Notes under the pieces: generated by a model
The model's database searches: none
What the model was told of the DNA's origin: nothing
Seen by the model: only the letters and a program-made list of their open reading frames with translations
Shown: in pieces, positions 1-8,300 of the stretch
Numbering within the stretch: position 1 is the first letter of the stretch
Layout of the letters: each line of letters starts with the position of its first letter
DNA from: Gammaproteobacteria bacterium
Lineage (GTDB): Bacteria > Pseudomonadota > Gammaproteobacteria > Steroidobacterales > GCA-2729495
Assembly (NCBI GenBank): GCA_023383735.1
Contig: JAHDYN010000009.1
Coordinates: 1,722 to 15,740, forward strand
Length of the DNA stretch: 14,019 nucleotides
Reading direction: 5' to 3'
Position numbers and translations under genes: made by a program

Positions 1-642
1 CGCGACGCACTCGATCCGGCTTCGGCGCACGATTTCGGGAAGAACATCATTCCGGCAGCGATCGGCAGCAGCCGGATATTTGCCTATCCCTTCGAAAGCG
101 TCGAGACCGAAGCGCAGGCCTACTGGCGTGACGTAGGCACGGTGGATGCCTTCTATGCGGCAAACATGGAGTTGATATTCGTCAGTCCGGAGCTGAATCT
201 CTACGATTCAGAGTGGCCCATCTGGACCTACCAGGAGCAGACGCCCTGCGCGAAATTCGTGCTCGACGAGGATGGCAGGAGAGGGGTGGCCGTCAACTCC
301 ATGGTCGCCGGCGGGTGCATTGTCTCGGGTGCCGTGATCCGCGAATCGCTGCTGTTTTTCAACGTCACGGTCGATGAGCGCAGCGAGGTGTTCCGCTCGG
401 TCGTGTTGCCACATGTCAGGATCGGGCGCGGTTGTCGTATCAAGCGGGCCATCATCGACGAGGGCTGCGTGATACCAGACAGCATGGTGATTGGCGAAGA
501 CAGTGTGCTGGACAAACAGCGTTTCCATGTTACCGAGCAGGGTGTGGTCCTTGTGACGCAGGACATGCTGAAGGCCTGCAATACGCCGATGGTGCCCGGC
601 CTGGCAGCGGCCACGCCTCCCCCTGGCTCACCCCCGGTCTGA
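1..642 (+). CDS. glgC: Glucose-1-phosphate adenylyltransferase (ADP-glucose pyrophosphorylase), C-terminal part
   Basis: This is the last 213 codons of GlgC; the start lies before the window, so roughly half of a normal protein of about 420 residues is visible. The enzyme makes ADP-glucose from glucose-1-phosphate and ATP in the cytoplasm, the committed step of bacterial glycogen synthesis. The visible part opens with the conserved HDFGKNIIP segment and YWRDVGTVDAFYAANMEL, which belong to the end of the nucleotidyltransferase domain. It continues into a left-handed beta-helix domain of hexapeptide-like repeats (for example VSGAVIRESLLFFNVTV, then RIGRGCRIKRAIIDEGCVI). That domain normally carries oligomerisation and allosteric contacts. 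The frame is open from base 1 and ends at TGA 640-642. malQ begins 13 bp downstream, which suggests co-transcription. The tail is rich in Ala and Pro. Identification is secure. Confidence 0.96.
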   Translation, partial: RDALDPASAHDFGKNIIPAAIGSSRIFAYPFESVETEAQAYWRDVGTVDAFYAANMELIFVSPELNLYDSEWPIWTYQEQTPCAKFVLDEDGRRGVAVNSMVAGGCIVSGAVIRESLLFFNVTVDERSEVFRSVVLPHVRIGRGCRIKRAIIDEGCVIPDSMVIGEDSVLDKQRFHVTEQGVVLVTQDMLKACNTPMVPGLAAATPPPGSPPV

Positions 643-645
643 GCC

Positions 646-650
646 GGAGA
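646..650 (+). promoter_or_regulatory. Ribosome binding site for the TTG start of malQ
   Basis: GGAGA lies 5 bases before TTG 656-658. The next in-frame ATG is about 50 codons inside, beyond the conserved LLHPTSLPG segment, so this site supports initiation at TTG. Confidence 0.7.
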
Positions 651-655
651 TCCCC

Positions 656-2188
656 TTGTTCACCGATCTGCTTTCAGAGGGCCGCTGCGCCGGCGTACTG
701 CTGCACCCGACCTCGTTGCCCGGCAAATGGGAAATCGGCGTGCTCGGCGATGATGCGCGGCGATTTGCCGGTCTCCTGGCAGAGAGCGGATTCAGCCTCT
801 GGCAGATGCTGCCTGTCGGGCCAGTCGGTGATTCGCTTTCACCTTATCAGGCGACCTCGGCCTTTGCGGGGAATTCGCGCCTGATCGATCCGGCAGCACT
901 GAAGGCGGCCGGGTGGTTGCCGGAGGCGGCGGCCGTCGATGGTGGCGATTGGCCACAGCGGTCGGCGCTGCTCCGTGCGGCGTGGGAGGGGCTTCGCGAA
1001 CGCGCAAACAATGCGCAACGCGGTGAGTTTGCGGCCTACTGGGAAGCGCAGCGCAGCTGGTTGCTGCCCTATGCCTTGTTCCGCGTGGCCCGCGAACGGT
1101 TTGGCACCTCAGGCTGGTGGACCTGGCCCGAATCCATCCGGCATCGCGTGCCCGCGGCGATTTCAGACCTGATGAAGCAGGCTGATGCGCGGATTCGCGA
1201 AGTGGCCTTCGAACAGTGGATCTTCGACCGCCAGTGGGCCGACTTCCGCCAGCATGCTGCGAGTCGGGGCGTGCAGCTGATGGGTGACCTGCCCATCTAC
1301 GTTGATCTGGACAGCGCCGATGTCTGGTGGCATCGGCGGCTGTTCCGGGTCGATCCCGATGGCCGGCCGGAGGCCGTGGCGGGCGTGCCGCCCGATTACT
1401 TCAGTGCGGATGGCCAGGTCTGGGGCAATCCGCTCTATGCCTGGGAACGGATGGCGGAGGATGGCTTTCGCTGGTGGCGGGACAGGGTGGCCAATCAATT
1501 GCGCCGCTTTGACTGCCTGCGCATAGACCACTTCCGTGGCCTGCAGGCCTACTGGGAAGTTCCTGCCGGTGCAATGTCGGCGCGTGAAGGACGCTGGCGC
1601 GAGGCGCCGGGAGTCGCGTTGCTGGAGGCCCTGGGGGCCGGTGGCGAAGGGCGCCACTTCGTCGCCGAGGACCTGGGAACCATCACGCCCGAGGTGCACG
1701 AGCTTCGGCATCGGTTCGGGCTGCCTGGCATGCTGGTCATGCAATTCGCCTTCGATGGCTCAGCCGACAACCCGTATCTGCCCGAGAACCACATTGAAGA
1801 GGCAGTGATCTATACGGGTACACATGACAATGACACGCTCGCTGGCTGGTATGCCGGACTCGGCGAGGAGAGCCGGCGCTACGTCCATGAAACCCTGCAT
1901 TGCGGTCCGGCCGACATGCCCGCCGCGCTGATCGATGCGGTTTACCAGTCGCGGGCGCGCGTGGCGATTCTGCCGTTCCAGGATCTGCTCGGCCTCGGTT
2001 CTGCATCCCGGATGAACATGCCCGGCACCACGCAGGGCAACTGGACGTGGCGTTTCGACTGGTCTCAGGTCACGGCGGATTTCGCCCTCAACTGGCAGGC
2101 GCGTGCGGCAGCCTCAGGACGCCTGCGCCGCAATTCCGGCCAGGCGCCGGTACAGGGTCAGGTAATGGGGCGTCTGGTGTGCCCATGA
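656..2188 (+). CDS. malQ: 4-alpha-glucanotransferase (amylomaltase), GH77
   Basis: A cytoplasmic disproportionating enzyme that transfers alpha-1,4-glucan segments between malto-oligosaccharides and works with glycogen synthesis and turnover. At 510 residues it is normal for the family. GH77 signatures run in order: GVLLHPTSLPG (about 13-23), LPVGPVGDSLSPYQATSAFAGN (52-73), the nucleophile region LRIDHFRG (Asp291), the acid/base region VAEDLGTITP (Glu338), YTGTHDNDT (386-394) and NMPGTTQGNWTWR near 454-466. All catalytic carboxylates are present. It starts at TTG with a GGAGA ribosome site, 13 bp after glgC, so the two probably form an operon. The last 24 codons plus the stop overlap the 3' end of glgA on the other strand. 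The final 20 or so residues (after SGRL) look like an extension beyond the usual end, so the C-terminus is the least certain part. Confidence 0.95.
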   Translation: MFTDLLSEGRCAGVLLHPTSLPGKWEIGVLGDDARRFAGLLAESGFSLWQMLPVGPVGDSLSPYQATSAFAGNSRLIDPAALKAAGWLPEAAAVDGGDWPQRSALLRAAWEGLRERANNAQRGEFAAYWEAQRSWLLPYALFRVARERFGTSGWWTWPESIRHRVPAAISDLMKQADARIREVAFEQWIFDRQWADFRQHAASRGVQLMGDLPIYVDLDSADVWWHRRLFRVDPDGRPEAVAGVPPDYFSADGQVWGNPLYAWERMAEDGFRWWRDRVANQLRRFDCLRIDHFRGLQAYWEVPAGAMSAREGRWREAPGVALLEALGAGGEGRHFVAEDLGTITPEVHELRHRFGLPGMLVMQFAFDGSADNPYLPENHIEEAVIYTGTHDNDTLAGWYAGLGEESRRYVHETLHCGPADMPAALIDAVYQSRARVAILPFQDLLGLGSASRMNMPGTTQGNWTWRFDWSQVTADFALNWQARAAASGRLRRNSGQAPVQGQVMGRLVCP

Positions 2189-3601
2189 GAAATCCGCTGT
2201 CATGCCGTTGTGGCGCAGTCGCTGCCAGGCCGAAGCTTGCTGATACCAGCCCAGGACCTCGCTGATTGCCCAGCTCAGGCCGCCCGTATCTGCGTCGCGG
2301 AATACGCTGCCGGTACCGGTTCCGGCATGCGGTTCGAAATGGCTGACCGTATCGTGCAGTCCCCCGGTGTCCCGCACGATGGGCACGGAGCCGTAACGCA
2401 GGGCATACATCTGCGTGAGTCCGCAGGGTTCGTAGAGTGAGGGGACGAGAAAGGCATCGCTGCCGGCAAATATCAGCCGGGCAATCGTTTCGCTATGCGC
2501 CGGGATAAAGGCAAACTGACCGGGCAGCTCCACCGCGAGCTGCTGCAGGGCTTCGGCATAGGGCGGGTCACCCTCGCCGAGGACGACGGCCTGACAGGCC
2601 CCGCTGCGCAGGAATGGCGGCAAGGCATCCAGCACGAGCTCAATGCCCTTTTGCGCCGCGAGTCGCGAGACCATGCCGAGTACCGGCACGTGACCGGCGG
2701 CGGCAAGTCCCGAGCGCTTTCGCAGTTCGCTGCGGCAGACCAGTTTGCCAGCGATGTCCCCGGCGCTGTAATTGCGTGGCAGCCGATGGTCTGATGCCGG
2801 ATCCCAGCGCGTGTAGTCCACGCCATTCAGTATTCCAACCAGCCGGTTGCGGCGCTGTCGCAGCAGTCCATCCAGTCCCTTGCCGTATTCGGGTGTCAGG
2901 ACCTCACTGGCATGGGTCGGGCTCACCGTGGTCAGTGCATCGGCCGCGGCAATACCGGCACGCAGAAAATTCACGGACGCCACTTCCGACTTGCCCGTCG
3001 TCAGCAGGGGAGCGGGGTCTGCCAGGCCCAGCTTGTCAGCCAATGCCGCAGGGAACACGCCCTGATAGCCGATGTTGTGAATCGTCAGCACCGAGTTCGC
3101 ATCACGGAACAGCGGCTCATGCAGTTGATGTGCGTTCAGCAACAGCGGTGCCAGCGAGGCGTGCCAGTCATGACAGTGAACGATGTGCGGCGCCCAGCCG
3201 AGCAGCTGACAGAGCTTCAATGCCGCATGGGACAGCAGGGCGAAGCGCAGTGCTTCCGCATCGCCGCCACCATAAATCGTGCTGCCGGAAAAAAAGGCGG
3301 GTGCATCGACCTGGTAGATTGTTGGCCCGGTATCCGTACTGCCGCAAAGCAGGTCAAAGGGCGGGTGCGTGCCATCGAGTGCGACCGGTGATGATCCGCT
3401 GCCGGCATGGGTGCCGAGCTTCAGGGCCGCTTCCGTGTCTGCGGTCCGCTCGAGGCCCCGGTATCGCGGCATGACCACACGCACATCGTGTCCGCATGCC
3501 GCCAGCTGGGCGGAGAGACCTGCCACCATGTCGGCGAGCCCCCCGGTCTTGGCCAGCGGGGCATACTCGGCGGTGATCATCAGGATGCGCAGGGATGTCA
3601 T
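2114..3601 (-). CDS. glgA: Glycogen synthase (ADP-glucose type), GT5
   Basis: Transfers glucose from ADP-glucose to the non-reducing end of growing alpha-1,4-glucan in the cytoplasm, using the product of the neighbouring glgC. The 495 residues fit the family (about 480-500). Two Rossmann-like domains are visible. The N-terminal one has the ADP-glucose-binding KTGGLADMV (Lys18), HCHDWH (142-147) and TIHNIGYQG (173-181). The C-terminal one has LGMVSRLAAQKG (308-319), the E-x7-E region YEPCGLTQM (Glu391) and DTGGLHDTV (411-419). It ends in the usual FSWAHQTPHYLTLYRRL. The ATG at 3601 puts the KTGGLAD loop at the expected distance from the N-terminus. The ribosome site is weak. It is convergent with malQ and overlaps its end by 75 bp. 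A strong terminator sits just upstream, leaving only 29 bp for a dedicated promoter. Confidence 0.96.
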   Translation of the reverse strand: MTSLRILMITAEYAPLAKTGGLADMVAGLSAQLAACGHDVRVVMPRYRGLERTADTEAALKLGTHAGSGSSPVALDGTHPPFDLLCGSTDTGPTIYQVDAPAFFSGSTIYGGGDAEALRFALLSHAALKLCQLLGWAPHIVHCHDWHASLAPLLLNAHQLHEPLFRDANSVLTIHNIGYQGVFPAALADKLGLADPAPLLTTGKSEVASVNFLRAGIAAADALTTVSPTHASEVLTPEYGKGLDGLLRQRRNRLVGILNGVDYTRWDPASDHRLPRNYSAGDIAGKLVCRSELRKRSGLAAAGHVPVLGMVSRLAAQKGIELVLDALPPFLRSGACQAVVLGEGDPPYAEALQQLAVELPGQFAFIPAHSETIARLIFAGSDAFLVPSLYEPCGLTQMYALRYGSVPIVRDTGGLHDTVSHFEPHAGTGTGSVFRDADTGGLSWAISEVLGWYQQASAWQRLRHNGMTADFSWAHQTPHYLTLYRRLAGIAAQAS

Positions 3602-3630
3602 ACGCCGGGATCATCGCCGATCAGGACCGC

Positions 3631-3662
3631 AAAAAAAACCGGCCCCGCTGATGCGGGGCCGG
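3631..3662 (-). terminator. Rho-independent terminator of the two-gene outer-membrane operon
   Basis: Read on the minus strand, a perfect 10-bp GC-rich stem (CCGGCCCCGC / GCGGGGCCGG, loop ATCA) is followed by eight T residues (plus-strand A run 3631-3638). It lies 31 bp past the stop of the leftward barrel gene. No T run follows the stem on the plus strand, so it acts leftward only. It is also only 29 bp before the glgA start codon. Confidence 0.92.
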
Positions 3663-3693
3663 CATGGAGCAGGCATCGTCGTGGCCGGAAACC

Positions 3694-4422
3694 TCAGTCG
3701 AAGCTGTACAAACCCATGAGCTGCAGCACGAAGGACGAGTCCGAGTCATCGAAATCGTAGTAGGTGAAATCGGCGCGCAGGCTGAACGGCGAATCGGTGC
3801 GCAGGTTGACGCCAAAACCCCCTGCGATGTCGGTGCCGTCATCGTCCCAGGCAATGCGGGGATTCTGGGCACCGAGAGGCGGGCCGGAGGCGTACAGCTC
3901 GCTGCGCTCGTAGCCCTCGTAGTCCGCATCCCAGCGGATGACACCTCCCTTAAGGTACAGGTCAAGGCTGTCATTGAGCGGCAGGCTGCCGATCAGGAAG
4001 AGCTGGAATCCATCCCGCTTGAGTTCGCTGGTCCACTGCCGGCTCGAGCAGCCAAAGAACGGCGGCCCCTGGCAGCTGTCCGGAAGGCCGAGGTCGTCCG
4101 TTGCCTGACCAAAATCGATGTAGCCGACTTCCAGGCCGATGTTCTGGTTGAACATCCAGCCAGCGACGAAGTTGTAGCTGACGTCGGAACCGGCAAAGTC
4201 CGGATTGCTGCCAACGCCGACCGGCGGCGGTTGCGTGTCCTGGTAGCAACCCGAGGTCGTTGACGGACACTCATTCGGGGGCGTGCCCGGCACGAGACCG
4301 ATATCCGCAAGTGATGACTCCGTGCGGGTGCCGCCGATTCCAATGCCTACGTAGGGGCCCGCTGCGGCAATCGACGGTGCGCACAGCATCACCGCGATGG
4401 TGGTAACCAGAATCCTGCTCAT
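3694..4422 (-). CDS. Outer-membrane beta-barrel protein, OmpA-like 8-strand type
   Basis: A 242-residue protein with a clear Sec signal peptide (MSRILVTTIAVMLCAPSIAAA, cleavage after residue 21, A-A-A before GPYVG). The mature part shows alternating aromatic and polar strands typical of small porin-like barrels: YVGIGIGGTRTES, VSYNFVAGWMFNQNIGLEVGYIDFG, FQLFLIGSLPL, LDLYLKGGVIRW, GGFGVNLR, FSLRADFTYYDFDD and a final VLQLMGLYSF strand. The NIGLEVGYIDFG pattern is characteristic of the OMP_b-brl/OmpA-like fold. Four Cys in two pairs (in the NECPSTTSGC and SCQGPPFFGC loops) could form disulfides at the cell surface. A GGGAG ribosome site lies 6 bases before the ATG. It is probably the second gene of an operon with the barrel gene 44 bp upstream, and is followed by a strong terminator. 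Its ligand or function is unknown. Confidence 0.85.
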   Translation of the reverse strand: MSRILVTTIAVMLCAPSIAAAGPYVGIGIGGTRTESSLADIGLVPGTPPNECPSTTSGCYQDTQPPPVGVGSNPDFAGSDVSYNFVAGWMFNQNIGLEVGYIDFGQATDDLGLPDSCQGPPFFGCSSRQWTSELKRDGFQLFLIGSLPLNDSLDLYLKGGVIRWDADYEGYERSELYASGPPLGAQNPRIAWDDDGTDIAGGFGVNLRTDSPFSLRADFTYYDFDDSDSSFVLQLMGLYSFD

Positions 4423-4466
4423 GGCCTGCTCCCGAAATTCAGTTGCGAAATGTTGTTGCGTCTTGC

Positions 4467-5147
4467 TCAGAACAGATAATCGCGCCCAAGCAGGCTGGCG
4501 AAATTGAACCGGACGCTGAGCTCGATACCCGTGTCATCATCGAAAACGACACCGCGTACCCGGAGGGTGAGGCGATCGTTGACCAGGTAGCCGAGGCCGA
4601 TGATGGCATCGCGGTTGTCGATGTCGGAATCGCTCAGGTCGGTGTAGCGGTAGCCGGCTTCAAGCTCGATGTTTTCTGAAAGCGAACTCCGGATCAGGCC
4701 TTCGACCTCGTAGCCATCGTCGCTGACGCTCGTCTTGGCGCAGCTGTCGGTGTCAGACACCACGTCCATTTCCGAATCGACATAGCCGACATTGGCTACC
4801 AAGTGGGTCGTTGGTGTCAGTCGGTAGTGGGCACCGAGGCCGGCGACATATGACTGGGAATCGCGGTCGCCACAACCGTCGGCAGAGCCGCTGTAGTCCC
4901 CATCGAAATACTCGCCAAACAGATGCAGCCCGACCGGCCCGAACTCGGCCAGGCCCAGCGAGGCATTCAGCTTGATGCCCTCGTGCTGGCCGCTGTCCAT
5001 GCGCACCGCGTTGTTGGTATCAATCCACTGATAGCCCGCATCGAAATAGTTGTATTGCGGCCCCTCCGCTGAAGCTGCAGGCAACCAGCCGCCAGCAACC
5101 AGCGGCAGAGCAGCAACCGTCAGCAACCGGACCTGCCTGGCATTCAT
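4467..5147 (-). CDS. Outer-membrane beta-barrel protein, resembling the Ax21/OmpA-like group
   Basis: A 226-residue exported barrel protein. I chose the ATG at 5147 over one eight codons upstream because GAGGAG lies 7 bases before it and because it places a normal signal peptide at the N-terminus (MNARQVRLLTVAALPLVAGG, then WLPAASA, cleavage at ASA before EGPQYNY). The mature protein has amphipathic strands: YNYFDAGYQWI, IKLNASLGLAEF, VGLHLFGEYFDG, YVAGLGAHYRL, HLVANVGYVDSEM, YEVEGLIRSSL, IELEAGYRYTDLSD, AIIGLGYLV, LTLRVRGVVFDD and IELSVRFNF. The C-terminus ends in Phe, a typical barrel-assembly signal. The YNYxxxGY opening and the EVEGLIRSSLxxNIELEAGYRY layout recall the Ax21 family, but this is recall, not a search. 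The loops are acidic (DSDTDS, DSDIDNRD). It is the first gene of the probable leftward barrel operon. Confidence 0.82.
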   Translation of the reverse strand: MNARQVRLLTVAALPLVAGGWLPAASAEGPQYNYFDAGYQWIDTNNAVRMDSGQHEGIKLNASLGLAEFGPVGLHLFGEYFDGDYSGSADGCGDRDSQSYVAGLGAHYRLTPTTHLVANVGYVDSEMDVVSDTDSCAKTSVSDDGYEVEGLIRSSLSENIELEAGYRYTDLSDSDIDNRDAIIGLGYLVNDRLTLRVRGVVFDDDTGIELSVRFNFASLLGRDYLF

Positions 5148-5154
5148 AGCTAAT

Positions 5155-5160
5155 CTCCTC
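5155..5160 (-). promoter_or_regulatory. Ribosome binding site that decides the start of the leftward barrel gene
   Basis: GAGGAG on the minus strand, 7 bases before ATG 5147. The alternative in-frame ATG at 5171 lies upstream of this site, and using it would spoil the signal peptide. Confidence 0.75.
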
Positions 5161-5194
5161 GGATTGATCAACGCGGACGGCGGAAAACGCGGCG

Positions 5195-5223
5195 ACTATA
5201 GCGAATCGGTTTCGGACTGGCTA
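5195..5223 (-). promoter_or_regulatory. Candidate sigma-70 promoter of the leftward barrel operon
   Basis: On the minus strand, TAGCCA (plus 5218-5223; 4 of 6 matches to TTGACA) is followed after exactly 17 bp by TATAGT (plus 5195-5200; 5 of 6 to TATAAT). The predicted transcription start near 5188 gives a leader of about 40 bases before ATG 5147. The -35 lies inside the second copy of a CTATAGCG repeat and the -10 overlaps the first. No experimental support. Confidence 0.4.
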
Positions 5224-5238
5224 TAGCGGTCTGGTGCA

Positions 5239-5333
5239 GCGACCGGGCAACGGTTTGCTCCGACAATCCGGACGGGGCGACCGAGTGACGGTTTGCGCCT
5301 GCAGACAACTCTGGCGACCGGATAAGGGTTTGT
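5239..5333 (+). repeat. Three spaced 20-bp direct repeats, a likely operator array before the TonB-dependent receptor
   Basis: Copy 1 at 5239-5258 is GCGACCGGGCAACGGTTTGC, copy 2 at 5277-5296 is GCGACCGAGTGACGGTTTGC, and copy 3 at 5314-5333 is GCGACCGGATAAGGGTTTGT. All three share GCGACCG at the left and GGTTTG at the right. Starts are 38 and 37 bp apart. Within each copy is a dyad: ACCG-N5-CGGT at 5242-5254 and 5280-5292, with the weaker ACCG-N5-GGGT at 5317-5329. Copy 3 ends where a -10-like hexamer begins. A repeated dyad at regular spacing in a divergent promoter region suggests binding sites for a dimeric regulator; the regulator is not in the window. Confidence 0.7.
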
Positions 5334-5339
5334 TATCAT
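5334..5339 (+). promoter_or_regulatory. Candidate -10 element of the TonB-dependent receptor gene
   Basis: TATCAT (4 of 6 matches to TATAAT) lies 28 bases before ATG 5368. No good -35 hexamer occurs at 16-18 bp. That position is occupied by the third direct repeat, which would suit an activator-dependent promoter. Speculative. Confidence 0.3.
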
Positions 5340-5355
5340 GCGGCCCTTGCCTACC

Positions 5356-5360
5356 AGGGG
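5356..5360 (+). promoter_or_regulatory. Ribosome binding site deciding the receptor start
   Basis: AGGGG lies 7 bases before ATG 5368. The in-frame ATG at 5338 has no comparable site and would add ten residues before the signal peptide. Confidence 0.65.
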
Positions 5361-5367
5361 AATCCAA

Positions 5368-8300
5368 ATGTCCACGACCAAGAATGCCAATAGTCTGGTT
5401 GCATCCGCATGGATCGCAGTTGCCATTGGATCGTCGGCGCCCATAGCGGCACTGGCACAGATCGAAGAGGTCGTGGTCACGACCCGCAAACGCGAAGAAA
5501 ACCTGCAGGACATCCCGCTCGCTGTTTCCGCCATCACGGCCGAGCAGATCCAGCGCCAGGGCATCAGCAGCCTGAGTGACGTGGTCGAGAACCAGCCCAG
5601 CGTGCAGTTCGACCAGTCCTTCGGGCCGGCAGACAATCGCATCACGGTGCGCGGACTCTCCAATACACGTGGTCGCTCCAATGTTGCATTCCTGATCGAC
5701 GGCATCGACGTCACGACCGAGAACCTGATCTCTGCCGGTTCGGGCCTGCTGGCCAACCGCCGCTTGCTGAGCGACGTGGAGCGGATCGAGGTGGTCAAGG
5801 GCCCGCAGAGCGCATTGTTCGGTCGCTCGGCATTCGCCGGTGCGATTTCCTATATCACCAAGGAACCCGGTGACGAGTTCGAGGGGCGGTTCAATCTGGA
5901 TGTCGGTGATTATGGTCGCAGGACCATCGATGGCGGCATCAGCCTGCCGCTCACCGACACGATCAGCCTTGCGGTCTCTGGTGTGCAGTTCAATGAAGAC
6001 GGCTATTACAAGAACAGCCAGTCCGGAACGGATGTCGGTGGTTCGGACGGTACGGGCGGTGCGCTGACCCTGATGTGGCGACCGACGGACGCGGTGAAGG
6101 TCAAGGGCCGGCTGGAAACCAGCAAGGAACATTACGACCCGCGCGCAGTGGTCAACCTGGAGGGCGACACGCCGTTCTACCTTGATGATCCGCGCGCCCA
6201 GGAGATCGTGAAACCGATCGTCACCGCCGATGTCTATGGGCAGCCTGGCTGGCAGAAATCATCCAGTGGCGGTACCAACCTGTTCAACTTTGGCACCTAC
6301 TGCCCGAAGTTCGGTTTTGATCCCCTCAATATCGCGCCAGGTGCACCGGGATTCTGTCTGCCCAGAAACATGGGCAGCGCCAATGGTCACGTGGTGTCAC
6401 TCAGCGAAGACCCGACCACGGGTGGCGAGTTTCCCGGTACGGATACCAGAACCTTCCGTGCCAGCCTGCTGGCGAGCATCGACCTGGGCTATGGACTGGT
6501 TTCCTCGTATACCGGCTGGACCGATTTCAATTCCAGCGACGTCTATGACCAGGACTATCAGGCCAGTTCGGCGCTGGACTTCAACGGCAACGGACAGATT
6601 CCCTATACCTACGATGCCAACGGCAACGTAATCGGCGGTCGGCGCGATACGCTGATGGGGCAGCAGGGCTCCAACCAGTCAACCGACACCAAGCAGTTCA
6701 GCCAGGAGTTCCGCTACGAGACGCAATGGGATGGTCCCTGGAAGCTGACTGGTGGCGTGCTGTATTGGCAGGATCACCGCCAGCTTGATGATCGCAACTT
6801 CATCGTCTCCTGCTCGCCGTTTTCGCGCGACCAGTCCACGACTTCGCCGCTGCTGGATGGTGACGGCAACCCGGTTCTGGACGCCAATGGCAATCCCGTC
6901 TCTGATCCGACCACCGGCAGTCTGGCGCAAGTCGCAGGGCTTTGCGATGGCGATCCCGCTTATGCGGCGACCCTGAGCTCCTGGCAGGATCTTTATCGTC
7001 AGATCGGTGTGTATGACCCGGTCAACTTCCCCAATGCGACCCCGGGGGCGACCGCGTCGACCTGGGATGCGACCACCCGGCACTGGTCTTTTTATGCGCG
7101 CGTCGACTGGGCGCTCACCGACGAACTGAACCTGAGTCTCGAGGATCGCTGGGTCAACGAGGAATCCAGCATGACCAAGCCGAGCGGATCGAGCTGCTCT
7201 GAACTCGCCTTTGTGCCGGGATCATACAATTCGTCGAACCCGGGTGCTGCCACCCGGTCTGCGTGGTTGCAGCAGACCCGTACCCTGTGTGACAACGAAC
7301 GTGTGATGTTCGGTTATGTGAGCAACGATGTTCTCACCCCGCCAAACGTCCTGCCGGTCGAGCTGACCTGGCGATATATCGAGGGTTCGACGAGTTCCAG
7401 CTACAACACGCCGAAGCTGACCCTGGACTGGAGCCCGATCGATGGCACCAAGCTGTTCTTCTCGTATGCCTATGCGCAGAAGCCCGGTGGCATCAATGCG
7501 CTGATCGGTGGCGGCGGTAGTGCACCGCCGACCCTGGAGAACGAGCGTTTCGAGCCGGAAAAGCTGAAAGCCTACGAACTCGGTCTCAAGACCCAGTTTG
7601 AAGCGGCCGGTTTCTGGCAGTTCAATTCGTCACTGTTCTTCCAGGACTATACGGCGAAGCAGGTCAGCATCCAGGTGCTGGATGCTGCCGGTATCGCCAA
7701 TCCGCGGGTCGTCAATGCTTCCGGAGCCGAGGTCTGGGGCCTGGAGTTCGAGGCGATCTGGCAGCCGGAGTTCATGGAAGGCCTGCTGTTCAGCCTGAGC
7801 GGTACGCTCCTCGATGCCAGTTACACGGACTGGACCGACGATACCCGCAACCTGGTTCGGGCTGCCTCCTTTGGCTCGTGCCCGCTGGTCTACAAGTACA
7901 CCGGCCGCGACGGCGTGGAGCAGGTGGAAGAGGATCCGGCTGATATCACGATCGAGGATACCAACCGGAACCAGGATGGCTCCTACGCCAACGACGGCAT
8001 CGATGCCAATGATCCGCAGCCGACGGCCTTCTGCCGGCTGGACTACGCGGGCAACGAGCTGGAGCGTACGCCCAAGCAGGCCTATGCAGCCTCGATGCAG
8101 ATCCAGCGGCCGTTCCTCGATACGCCCTTCGAGTACCTCTTCGAGCTCAGCGGCAACTGGCAGGACAAGCGCTGGGCGGAGCCGGAGAACCTGGTCGAGC
8201 TGGACTCCTATGCCTTGCTCAATATGCGTCTGGGCCTGGTTTCGGACCGGTGGGAAGTCATTGCCTATGTCGATAACGTCCTCGACGACGATACCTTCAA

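Noticed and set aside
432..884. A plus-strand frame bridging glgC and malQ
   Set aside because: It is out of frame with two strongly identified genes and covers their junction by chance.
2614..3474. A 286-codon plus-strand frame
   Set aside because: It is the antisense shadow of glgA; the translation is Arg/Pro/Ser-rich and resembles nothing.
5239..5333. CRISPR array
   Set aside because: Only three imperfect 20-bp copies, 17-18 bp spacers and a position in a divergent promoter region; operator sites explain it better.
5338..5367. Upstream ATG as the receptor start
   Set aside because: It has no good ribosome site, adds ten residues before a well-formed signal peptide, and the ATG overlaps the candidate -10 hexamer.
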